Assembly: GCA_012799415.1 (NCBI GenBank)
Contig: JAAZLH010000385.1
Span: 1 to 38,701, forward strand
DNA: 38,701 bases
From: Candidatus Epulonipiscium sp.
GTDB taxonomy: Bacteria; Bacillota; Clostridia; Lachnospirales; JAAYNZ01
Direction of reading: 5' to 3'
The position numbers were made by a program, and so were the translations under genes. Of the stretch, positions 7,969 through 15,399 are shown in pieces; position 1 is the first letter of the stretch; every line of letters begins with the position of its first letter. A model generated the notes under the pieces. It saw only the letters and a program-made list of their open reading frames with translations, had not been told where the DNA came from and ran no database searches.

Positions 7969-8002
7969 AAAGCTTCAGCCTATAAAAGCAGGTTGGAGCT
8001 TT
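7969..8002 (+). promoter_or_regulatory. Strong hairpin in the rpsB-tsf spacer
   Basis: AAAGCTTCAGCCT (7969-7981) pairs with AGGTTGGAGCTTT (7990-8002) over 13 bp with two G-T wobbles and an 8-nt loop. No run of T follows, so a plain intrinsic terminator is unlikely; partial attenuation or an mRNA processing/stability element is possible. The rpsB-tsf spacer is also an attenuation site in Escherichia coli. Confidence 0.55.
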
Positions 8003-8057
8003 CATTGTATAGAGATACAGTTTGAGGAAAACCATTAAAATAAACGGAGGGTTAATT

Positions 8058-8978
8058 ATGACAATTACAGCAAGCATGGTAAAAGAATTAAGAGAAATCA
8101 CCGGTGCAGGAATGATGGATTGTAAAAAAGCATTGACAGAAACTAATGGTGATATGGATAAAGCAATGGAATTATTAAGGGAAAAAGGGTTGGCAGCAGC
8201 AGCTAAAAAAGCAGGAAGAATTGCAGCAGAAGGTCTTGTTATGGATGCTATTAGCCAAGAAGGAAAAATTGGTGCATTAGTAGAAGTAAATAGTGAAACT
8301 GATTTCGTTGCTAAAAATGAAGATTTCAGATCCTATGTAACAGCGGTGGCTAAACAAGCTACAGAAACCAAAGCTACATCTATTGAAGAGTTTTTAGCAG
8401 AGCCATGGAAGGAAAATACTAGCCAAACAGTGCAAGATGTGCTAGCAGAAAAGGTTGGGGTTATTGGAGAAAACCTTAGCATTCGTAGATTTGTAAAATT
8501 TGAAGCAACCCAAGGAACAATTGTATCATATATACACGGTGGCGGACGTATCGGAGTTTTAATAGAATTAGAAACAGAAATTGTAAATGATGCTGTAATT
8601 GAAGCAGGGAAGAACTTAGCAATGCAAGTGGCTGCTGTAAATCCCCAATACGTAAGTAGAGATGAAATTTCTGAAGAATATATTGAAAAAGAAAGAAACT
8701 TCTTAACACAACAAGCATTAAATGAAGGTAAGCCAGCCAATATTGTTGAAAAAATGGTAATAGGACGTTTAAACAAATCTCTCCAAGAAGTTTGCTTAGT
8801 TGACCAAGCTTATGTAAAAGATGGAGATCTTACAGTACAAAAATATTTAGATGGTGTTTCTAAAGAAGTAGGTAGCAGGGTGACTATTAAACGTTTTGTG
8901 CGCTTTGAAACAGGAGAAGGGTTAGAAAAAAGAGAAGAAAACTTTGCGGAAGAAGTTGCAAAACAGATGCAAGGTTAA
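8058..8978 (+). CDS. tsf: Translation elongation factor Ts
   Basis: A 306-residue EF-Ts, the guanine nucleotide exchange factor for EF-Tu. The N-terminal UBA-like domain contains VKELREITGAGMMDCKKALT, and the core begins with GKIGALVEVNSETDFVAKNE, the most conserved EF-Ts block. A longer reading frame begins at 8022, but that stretch includes the Shine-Dalgarno CGGAGGG placed 6 nt before the ATG at 8058, so the shorter start is chosen; it also matches the usual N-terminus. It is cotranscribed with rpsB and ends at a strong terminator. Confidence 0.97.
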   Translation: MTITASMVKELREITGAGMMDCKKALTETNGDMDKAMELLREKGLAAAAKKAGRIAAEGLVMDAISQEGKIGALVEVNSETDFVAKNEDFRSYVTAVAKQATETKATSIEEFLAEPWKENTSQTVQDVLAEKVGVIGENLSIRRFVKFEATQGTIVSYIHGGGRIGVLIELETEIVNDAVIEAGKNLAMQVAAVNPQYVSRDEISEEYIEKERNFLTQQALNEGKPANIVEKMVIGRLNKSLQEVCLVDQAYVKDGDLTVQKYLDGVSKEVGSRVTIKRFVRFETGEGLEKREENFAEEVAKQMQG

Positions 8979-8999
8979 TGGTAAAGTAGAGGATTGCAT

Positions 9000-9030
9000 A
9001 AAAAGGGAAGCACAGGGTGTTTCCCTTTTT
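9000..9030 (+). terminator. Intrinsic terminator after tsf
   Basis: AAAAAGGGAAGCAC (9000-9013) pairs with GTGTTTCCCTTTTT (9017-9030) across a 3-nt loop, with one G-T wobble, ending in five T. It closes the rpsB-tsf unit. Confidence 0.85.
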
Positions 9031-9111
9031 CTACGGGAAGGAAAAACCTTCTAATAACTATAGAAAAAATCGTTAAAGTATGGTACATTAAGTAAAGAGG
9101 GGGACTTTTAT

Positions 9112-9819
9112 ATGAAAAACTATAAAAGAGTATTGATCAAGCTAAGCGGAGAGGCCTTAGCTGGAGAGCAAGGTTTTGGATTTGATGAACAAAATGTACG
9201 TCGAGTAGGAGAACAAATAAAACCTTCTTTACAACAAGGAGTTCAAATATCTGTAGTCATTGGTGGTGGAAATTTTTGGCGTGGCCGAAGCAGCGAAACT
9301 ATGGATCGAACGAAGGCAGATCAAGTGGGGATGTTAGCCACAGTAATGAATGCTTTATATGTCTCTGAAATATTTAGGACTATGGGGATTAAAGCAATTG
9401 TACAAACACCTTTCCCCATTGGGAATATGACAGAGGTTTTCTCTAAAGACAAAGCGATTGAGTATATGGAAAAGGGATTTGTTGTATTTTTTGCCGGAGG
9501 AACAGGACATCCATTTTTTTCTACAGATACAGGTGCTGCCTTACGAGGTTGCGAAATAGAAGTTGATATATTATTATTTGCTAAAAACATTGATGGTGTG
9601 TATGATGCCGATCCTAAAGAGAATATTCACGCTAAAAAGTATGATCAAATTCCCTGCCAACAAATCCTTCAACAAAACTTAAAAGTTATTGATGCCACTG
9701 CAGCTAGCTTATGTATGGAACAAAAAATACCCGTTTTGGTTTTTGGTTTAAATATTCCCGAAAGTCTTCAAAAGGCAATTTCGGGTAAAAATATAGGTAC
9801 TTTAATTACAGTTAAATAG
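9112..9819 (+). CDS. pyrH: UMP kinase
   Basis: A 235-residue UMP kinase of the amino-acid-kinase fold, which phosphorylates UMP to UDP in the cytosol. Visible motifs are KRVLIKLSGEALAG at the N-terminus, VIGGGNFWRG (nucleotide loop), GTGHPFFSTDTGAALR (acceptor site) and NIDGVYDADPKEN. Length and motifs are normal. The ATG follows AGAGGGGG by 8 nt. It lies between tsf and frr, the conserved bacterial order, and the tsf terminator separates it from rpsB-tsf. A promoter must lie within 9031-9110, but only a weak extended -10 (TGgTACATT, 9081-9089) is seen. Confidence 0.97.
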   Translation: MKNYKRVLIKLSGEALAGEQGFGFDEQNVRRVGEQIKPSLQQGVQISVVIGGGNFWRGRSSETMDRTKADQVGMLATVMNALYVSEIFRTMGIKAIVQTPFPIGNMTEVFSKDKAIEYMEKGFVVFFAGGTGHPFFSTDTGAALRGCEIEVDILLFAKNIDGVYDADPKENIHAKKYDQIPCQQILQQNLKVIDATAASLCMEQKIPVLVFGLNIPESLQKAISGKNIGTLITVK

Positions 9820-9835
9820 AGGAGGAAGAATCATT

Positions 9836-10393
9836 ATGAATGCAAATCAATACAAACCTTATGAAGACAAAATGAAAAAAGTAATTACTGGATTAGAAGA
9901 AGAATTTGTAACCATTCGAGCAGGAAGAGCAAATCCAAATATTCTTAATCGAATTTCAGTTAATTACTACGGTACCCCCACTCCTTTACAACAAGTTGGA
10001 AATATATCTATTCCAGAGGCTCGTTTATTACAAATTCAGCCATGGGACACTAGCCTATTAGGGGAAATTGAAAAAGCAATTTTAGCATCTGATATAGGAA
10101 TAACCCCTAATAACGATGGAAAAATGATCCGCCTTGTCTTTCCAGAATTAACAGAAGAGCGAAGAAAAGATCTTACTAAGGATGTAAAGAAAAAAGGTGA
10201 GAAGTCAAAAATAGCTATTCGAAATATTCGGCGTGAAGCTATAGATGATTTTAAGAAAATGGAAAAAAGCAGTGAAATCAGAGAAGATGAATTAAAAATA
10301 GCAGAAGATGCAATTCAAAAAATGACAGATCAGTACGTTGAAGAGATTGATAAAAAAGTAGAAGAAAAAAGCAAAGAAATTCTATCTGTTTAA
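9836..10393 (+). CDS. frr: Ribosome recycling factor
   Basis: A 185-residue RRF, which with EF-G splits post-termination ribosomes. Diagnostic segments are TIRAGRANPNILNRISVNYYG (about residues 27-47) and the C-terminal EERRKDLTKDVKKKGEKSKI. Length is exactly typical. The ATG has a strong GAGGAGG about 9 nt upstream, and the gene lies 16 nt after pyrH, so the two are cotranscribed. A terminator follows immediately. Confidence 0.98.
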   Translation: MNANQYKPYEDKMKKVITGLEEEFVTIRAGRANPNILNRISVNYYGTPTPLQQVGNISIPEARLLQIQPWDTSLLGEIEKAILASDIGITPNNDGKMIRLVFPELTEERRKDLTKDVKKKGEKSKIAIRNIRREAIDDFKKMEKSSEIREDELKIAEDAIQKMTDQYVEEIDKKVEEKSKEILSV

Positions 10394-10401
10394 TTATTTA
10401 A

Positions 10402-10429
10402 AACTCCCCTCCAACGAGGGGGTTATTTT
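10402..10429 (+). terminator. Intrinsic terminator after frr
   Basis: AACTCCCCT (10402-10410) pairs with AGGGGGTT (10417-10424) with one bulged T and a 6-nt loop (CCAACG), followed by the T-rich ATTTT. It ends the pyrH-frr unit. Confidence 0.75.
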
Positions 10430-10430
10430 A

Positions 10431-10460
10431 TTGGTATTTTATCATCCTTTTTGGTATAAT
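10431..10460 (+). promoter_or_regulatory. Sigma-A promoter for the uppS operon
   Basis: TTGGTA (10431-10436), an 18-bp spacer and a perfect TATAAT (10455-10460) preceded by an extended TGg. The -35 overlaps the end of the frr terminator tail. Transcription of uppS-cdsA-dxr-rseP-ispG-polC would begin near 10467. Confidence 0.7.
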
Positions 10461-10509
10461 AAACCTACATAGTAACATTAGCTTAGTAACCCAAAAATAG
10501 GAGGTTGCA

Positions 10510-11238
10510 ATGGATATACAAAAAAATCTAATAAATTTTAAACGTCTTCCTACTCATATTGCATTTATTATGGATGGGAATGGACGATGGGCACAGAAAT
10601 ATAATAAAACAAGAGCACAGGGACATGAGGCGGGGAGTAAAACCTTAGAAAATTTAACAAAGGAGATGGATCGCATAGGTATCCAATATGTTACAGCCTA
10701 TGCTTTTTCAACAGAAAATTGGAATCGTCCTAAAGCAGAAGTTGATTTTTTAATGGGGTTACTACGAAAATATTTCAAACAACACATCCGTCAAGCAAAA
10801 AAAGATAATATTAAGATAAAAGTAATTGGTGATTGTTCGGGTTTAGCTCTAGATATACAAGAGCAGATAAAAGAGTTAGAAAACATGACCAAGGATAAAA
10901 CAGGGCTTGTACTACAATTAGCTTTAAACTATGGAGCAAGGGATGAAATGATACGAAGTATACAAAAAATAGGTAAAGATCTACTTGAAAATAAAATTAA
11001 AATAACAGAAATTGATGAGTTGATGTTTGAACAATATTTAGATACAGCTACTATACCTGATCCAGATTTACTTATACGTACTAGTGGAGAAATTCGTTTA
11101 AGTAATTTTTTATTGTGGCAAATGGCTTATACAGAACTATATTTTTGTGAAGAATTCTGGCCTGATTTTTCTATACAGAATTTATATGATGCAATTTATC
11201 ATTTTCAACAACGGAAAAGAAGATTTGGAGGACTTTAA
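10510..11238 (+). CDS. uppS: Undecaprenyl diphosphate synthase (cis-prenyltransferase)
   Basis: A 242-residue cis-prenyltransferase that condenses farnesyl diphosphate with isopentenyl diphosphate units to make the C55 carrier lipid for the cell wall. Visible motifs are FIMDGNGRWA, with catalytic Asp22, the region TAYAFSTENWNRP, and the C-terminal IRTSGEIRLSNFLLWQMAY that binds substrate and Mg. Length is normal. The ATG follows AGGAGG by about 5 nt. It is the first gene of a run making carrier lipid and membrane precursors. A vestige of the matching undecaprenyl-diphosphatase gene is found far downstream (35794-35940). Confidence 0.97.
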   Translation: MDIQKNLINFKRLPTHIAFIMDGNGRWAQKYNKTRAQGHEAGSKTLENLTKEMDRIGIQYVTAYAFSTENWNRPKAEVDFLMGLLRKYFKQHIRQAKKDNIKIKVIGDCSGLALDIQEQIKELENMTKDKTGLVLQLALNYGARDEMIRSIQKIGKDLLENKIKITEIDELMFEQYLDTATIPDPDLLIRTSGEIRLSNFLLWQMAYTELYFCEEFWPDFSIQNLYDAIYHFQQRKRRFGGL

Positions 11239-11259
11239 GATAAAAAGGGAGGAATTTAT

Positions 11260-12063
11260 GTGAAAACCCGTATTATCAGCGCTCTTTTAGGAATACCCTT
11301 AGCTATATTTCTAATTTTTTATGGGAGCTGGCCTTTGGTATTGACTGTGTTGTTTTGTTGCTTAATTGGCCAAAAAGAGTTCTTTTATGCTTTTAAATCT
11401 ATAGCAAAGCCTTTATCTATTATTGGTTATGGAGCAACAATTATATATATTTTTTTTGTTTTACCAAGGGAAACCTATTTACTGTTATTTTTGACAGCAC
11501 TGATTTTGATATTATTAGTTAGTTTAGTATTTTTATATCCTAAGCGTAGTATGATAGACTTAGGGATTACTTTTTTTGGTTTTTTCTATGTAACCTTTTT
11601 ATTTTCACATATTCTCCTACTCCGTAATATGTCAGATGGGATTTTTTTAGTGTGGCTGATTTTTATTAGTGCTTGGGGGAGTGATACAGGGGCTTACTTC
11701 ATTGGGGTTGGGTTTGGAAAACATAAATTATGCCCAAACTTGAGTCCTAATAAGACAATAGAAGGTGCTATTGGAGGATTATTAGGAGGAAGTTTATTAT
11801 GTTATTTATATGGATGGATAGTACAGCCGTATATGACGACAGTAGGAGAAGGAATTAGTTTTCCTTTGCTTTGCTTGATTTTGGGTCTCTGCGGTGCTGC
11901 TTTATCCCAATTAGGTGATTTATCAGCTTCTGCAACAAAACGTTTTACCAAAATTAAAGATTATGGAGATTTAATTCCAGGCCATGGGGGGATATTGGAT
12001 CGTTTTGATAGTATTCTTTTTACGGCTCCTTTTGTGTATTATGCAATTAAGTATTTCGGATGA
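11260..12063 (+). CDS. cdsA: Phosphatidate cytidylyltransferase
   Basis: A 267-residue polytopic membrane enzyme making CDP-diacylglycerol from phosphatidate and CTP. Most of the first 130 residues are hydrophobic helices. The motifs SAWGSDTGAYFIG, SPNKTIEGAIGGLLGG and the C-terminal IPGHGGILDRFDS are characteristic of CdsA. The chosen start is GTG at 11260, placed well after AAAGGGAGG. An ATG two bases earlier is followed at once by TGA and cannot encode the protein. The gene lies 21 nt after uppS, as in other Firmicutes. Confidence 0.95.
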   Translation: MKTRIISALLGIPLAIFLIFYGSWPLVLTVLFCCLIGQKEFFYAFKSIAKPLSIIGYGATIIYIFFVLPRETYLLLFLTALILILLVSLVFLYPKRSMIDLGITFFGFFYVTFLFSHILLLRNMSDGIFLVWLIFISAWGSDTGAYFIGVGFGKHKLCPNLSPNKTIEGAIGGLLGGSLLCYLYGWIVQPYMTTVGEGISFPLLCLILGLCGAALSQLGDLSASATKRFTKIKDYGDLIPGHGGILDRFDSILFTAPFVYYAIKYFG

Positions 12064-12112
12064 AAAGGTATAAAAAAAATTAAGAATAGCCATGCTAAAA
12101 GAGGTGAATACA

Positions 12113-13261
12113 GTGAAGAAAATATGTATTTTGGGTTCTACAGGATCTATAGGAACCCAGACATTAGAGGTTGTTCAAAATTTACCAGATATAAAAGTAA
12201 TAGGACTTAGCGCACATCGCAATATTGATTTATTAGAAAAACAAATTTATCAATTTAAACCTGAAAAAGTGGCTGTTATGGATGAGCAAGAAGCATTACG
12301 GTTACGTACGCGTATTCAAGGATTAGACGTAAAGGTACTAGCAGGTATGGAAGGCGTTCTAGAAATTGCTCAAATGGAAGAGGCTGAAATTGTTGTAACA
12401 GCAGTGGTAGGGATGATTGGGCTCCGTCCTACACTGGCAGCCATTGGTGCAAAGAAAGATATTGCATTAGCCAATAAAGAAACTTTAGTTACAGCTGGCG
12501 ATATTGTTATGAAGGCAGCTAAAAAAAATGGCGTATCTATCTATCCTGTGGATAGTGAACATTCAGCTATTTTTCAGTGTTTACAGGGGAATCAAATGAA
12601 CGATGTACAGCAGATCATTTTAACGGCTTCTGGTGGTCCTTTCAGGGGAAAAAGTGCAGAAGATTTAAAAATGGTTACTAAAGAACAGGCATTATGCCAT
12701 CCAAACTGGAATATGGGAGCCAAAATCACTATCGATTCAGCGACGATGATGAACAAAGGACTTGAAGTTATCGAAGCAAAATGGCTTTTTAATATAGATC
12801 TAGAACACATTAAGGTATTGATTCACCCTCAAAGCATCATCCACTCGATGGTAGAATTTGTAGATGGTTCTGTCATTGCTCAGTTAGGGGAACCCGATAT
12901 GAAAGTTCCTATCCAATACGCATTAACCTACCCTAAACGTTTTTTAAATCCATATCCTAAGCTAGACTTTATGCAAAGGAATACTCTTACCTTTGAGGAA
13001 CCAGACTTAAAAACTTTTAGGTGCTTATTTTTGGCTTATGAAGCATTACAGGCAGGGGGAACTATGCCTACGGTACTTAATGCAGCTAATGAAGCAGTTG
13101 TAGCTAGATTTCTAAAAGGAAAACTTTCTTTTACAGAAATACCTAAATGGATCGAAGAAGCTATGGAGCATCATGAAAATATTAAACATCCTTCTTTAGA
13201 AGATATTTTATATATAGAAAAATGGACATATAATTATTTAGAAAGTAGGTGGAAAGCTTGA
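12113..13261 (+). CDS. dxr: 1-deoxy-D-xylulose 5-phosphate reductoisomerase
   Basis: A 382-residue Dxr (IspC), the second enzyme of the MEP isoprenoid pathway, which converts DXP to MEP using NADPH. Visible motifs are the N-terminal ICILGSTGSIGTQTLEVV nucleotide-binding segment, ALANKETLVTAG, YPVDSEHSAIFQCLQG with metal-binding acidic residues, and MMNKGLEVIEA. The frame is open from an ATG at 12092, but GTG at 12113 has AAAGAGGTG 6 nt upstream and gives the canonical N-terminus, so it is preferred. The stop overlaps the start of rseP (TTGA). Confidence 0.96.
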   Translation: MKKICILGSTGSIGTQTLEVVQNLPDIKVIGLSAHRNIDLLEKQIYQFKPEKVAVMDEQEALRLRTRIQGLDVKVLAGMEGVLEIAQMEEAEIVVTAVVGMIGLRPTLAAIGAKKDIALANKETLVTAGDIVMKAAKKNGVSIYPVDSEHSAIFQCLQGNQMNDVQQIILTASGGPFRGKSAEDLKMVTKEQALCHPNWNMGAKITIDSATMMNKGLEVIEAKWLFNIDLEHIKVLIHPQSIIHSMVEFVDGSVIAQLGEPDMKVPIQYALTYPKRFLNPYPKLDFMQRNTLTFEEPDLKTFRCLFLAYEALQAGGTMPTVLNAANEAVVARFLKGKLSFTEIPKWIEEAMEHHENIKHPSLEDILYIEKWTYNYLESRWKA

Positions 13262-14298
13262 CAATTGTTGTTGCTATTTTAGTTTTTGGATTGATTGTAT
13301 TAGTACATGAATTTGGACATTATATTGTAGCCAAAAAAAATGGTATTTTAGTAGAAGAATTTGCAATTGGAATGGGGCCTAAATTAATTGGAAGACAATG
13401 GGGAGACACCTTGTATTCTATTCGAATTTTACCTATCGGTGGTTTTTGTAAAATGCTTGGTGAAGAGGAAGCCTCCGATGATATGAGATCTTTTAGCAGT
13501 AAATCTGTAGGTGCTCGTATGGCTGTTATTGTGGCAGGACCTCTGATGAATTTCTTACTTGCTTTTCTTATTGTATGGGGAATTTCTGCGATTGTAGGGT
13601 TTACCACTACTACTATTGGACAGATTGAACCTGGATACCCAGCCGAGATAGCCCAATTGCAAACAGGCGATAAGATTATCTCAATGAATGGGAAGAGGAT
13701 ACAAATATTCGAAAAACTATCTTTCTATCTTGCACAATATAAAGAAGAACAAGGACCAGTAGAGCTTGTTATAGAAAGAAATCGACAAAGAATGACTTTC
13801 CGATTAAATCCTAAATGGGATACAGAACTAGGGACTTGGAGAATTGGATTTGCTTCCCAACCCATGAAAGGAAATATACTACAAACGATACAATATAGTT
13901 TTAATCGAATGATTTTCTTAATTCAAGCTACAGTATCTGGGTTTATTCAGCTAATGACAAACCAAGTAGATCGAAGTCAGGTGGCAGGGCCAGTAGGAAT
14001 TATTCAAGTTATTGGTGAAACTTATGAGACGGGAATTCAGCAGAGTTTTATAGCAGCTTTAGCGAATGTTTTATGGTTAGCAGCTTTGCTTAGTGCTAAC
14101 TTAGGAGCATTAAATTTATTTCCTATTCCTGCCTTAGATGGTAGCCGATTGATTTTTTTGGCGGTGGAAGGAATAAGAGGAAAACCTATTGATGCGGAGA
14201 AAGAAAATATGGTTCATTTTTTTGGTTTAGTAGTACTTATGGGGTTCATGATTTATGTAACTTACGGAGATATTGTGAAATTGATTCGACCAAGCTAG
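13258..14298 (+). CDS. rseP: Site-2 metalloprotease RseP/RasP
   Basis: A 346-residue intramembrane zinc protease (M50 family) that cleaves anti-sigma factors and signal-peptide remnants in the membrane. Visible features are a first membrane helix with the zinc motif HEFGH at about residues 17-21, a PDZ domain (about 110-190, GQIEPGYPAEIAQLQTGDKI), and the second metal site NLFPIPALDGSRL in a later helix. TTG at 13258 lies 5 nt after AGGTGG and overlaps the dxr stop, so it is favoured over a GTG at 13249. The Bacillus orthologue is rasP, also located after dxr. Confidence 0.94.
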   Translation: MTIVVAILVFGLIVLVHEFGHYIVAKKNGILVEEFAIGMGPKLIGRQWGDTLYSIRILPIGGFCKMLGEEEASDDMRSFSSKSVGARMAVIVAGPLMNFLLAFLIVWGISAIVGFTTTTIGQIEPGYPAEIAQLQTGDKIISMNGKRIQIFEKLSFYLAQYKEEQGPVELVIERNRQRMTFRLNPKWDTELGTWRIGFASQPMKGNILQTIQYSFNRMIFLIQATVSGFIQLMTNQVDRSQVAGPVGIIQVIGETYETGIQQSFIAALANVLWLAALLSANLGALNLFPIPALDGSRLIFLAVEGIRGKPIDAEKENMVHFFGLVVLMGFMIYVTYGDIVKLIRPS

Positions 14299-14315
14299 TG
14301 TAGGAGGTATATAGG

Positions 14316-15386
14316 ATGACAGAAAGCTTTGCGAGAAGGAAAACCACTGTGGTGGCAATAGGAGATGTCCTTGTAGGGGGACATCATCCTATTGCCATTC
14401 AATCTATGACCAATACAGATACAAGAGATATAGTATCAACAGTAGAACAGATTTTAGCTTTAGAAAAAGAAGGATGCGAAATTATTCGAGTTGCAGTGCC
14501 AGACCTACAGGCGGCTCAAGCATTAGGTGACATTAAAAAGCAAATTCATATTCCTTTAGTAGCGGATATTCATTTTGACTATCGCTTAGCCCTTGAAGCC
14601 ATTGCCCAAGGAGTCGATAAGCTTCGTATTAACCCTGGGAATATTGGCTCAGAAGAACGAGTCAAAGCCGTGGTTGAAGCTGCAAAAGAGCGACATATTC
14701 CTATTCGAATTGGGGTCAATGCAGGTTCTTTAGAACGCTCTATTTTACAGCATTATGGTGGTGTTACAAGTGATGGTTTGGTTGAAAGTGCTTTGCGGCA
14801 TATTTCCATATTGGAAAAACATGATTTTACCAATATTATTATTTCTTTAAAAGCATCTGATATCCCATTAACTTTAGCTTCCTACCAAAAATTATCAGAA
14901 AAAGTGGACTATCCTTTACATATTGGTGTAACAGAAGCAGGAACAGTTTGGGCTGGAACGGTAAAATCAGCAGCAGGAATAGGAGCCTTATTAGCTCAAG
15001 GTATTGGTGATACTTTGCGTGTTTCTCTAACAGGAGATCCTTTAGAAGAAGTACGATGTGGTAAACAAATTTTACAATCTATGAGTATTCGGCAGTTTGG
15101 AGTAGAATTTATATCCTGCCCAACTTGTGGACGTACAGAAATTGATCTTATTGAGTTAGCTAAAGAAGTAGAGAAACGGTGCCAGCATATTCGTAAGCCT
15201 ATAAAAGTTGCAGTCATGGGATGCATAGTAAACGGGCCTGGGGAAGCAAGAGAAGCAGACATTGGTATTGCTGGAGGAAAAGGCGTTGGAATCATTTTTA
15301 AAAAAGGAGAACTAATTAAAAGAGTACCTGAAAACCAATTATTAGAAGCATTGATGGAGGAAATTGAAAAAATACAAATGGAATAG
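14316..15386 (+). CDS. ispG: 4-hydroxy-3-methylbut-2-enyl diphosphate synthase (flavodoxin/ferredoxin)
   Basis: A 356-residue IspG (GcpE), an iron-sulfur enzyme of the MEP pathway that reduces MEcPP to HMBPP. Visible features are IAIQSMTNTDTRD near the N-terminus, a TIM-barrel domain, and the 4Fe-4S ligands Cys268 and Cys271 (CPTCGRTEIDL), Cys303 and Glu310 (MGCIVNGPGEA). This is the shorter bacterial form without an inserted domain. The ATG follows AGGAGG by about 8 nt. Its place between rseP and polC is common in Clostridia, whereas Bacillus has proS there. Confidence 0.97.
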   Translation: MTESFARRKTTVVAIGDVLVGGHHPIAIQSMTNTDTRDIVSTVEQILALEKEGCEIIRVAVPDLQAAQALGDIKKQIHIPLVADIHFDYRLALEAIAQGVDKLRINPGNIGSEERVKAVVEAAKERHIPIRIGVNAGSLERSILQHYGGVTSDGLVESALRHISILEKHDFTNIIISLKASDIPLTLASYQKLSEKVDYPLHIGVTEAGTVWAGTVKSAAGIGALLAQGIGDTLRVSLTGDPLEEVRCGKQILQSMSIRQFGVEFISCPTCGRTEIDLIELAKEVEKRCQHIRKPIKVAVMGCIVNGPGEAREADIGIAGGKGVGIIFKKGELIKRVPENQLLEALMEEIEKIQME

Positions 15387-15399
15387 GGGGAACTTTTTT

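Noticed and set aside
8333..8776. 147-codon minus-strand frame opposite tsf
   Set aside because: It lies fully inside tsf, has no ribosome binding site and reads as low-complexity Ser/Thr/Phe, the mirror of the coding strand.
9037..9051. GAAGG-AAAAA-CCTTC hairpin upstream of pyrH
   Set aside because: Only 5 bp with an A-only loop, close to the tsf terminator; likely chance in short AT-rich sequence.
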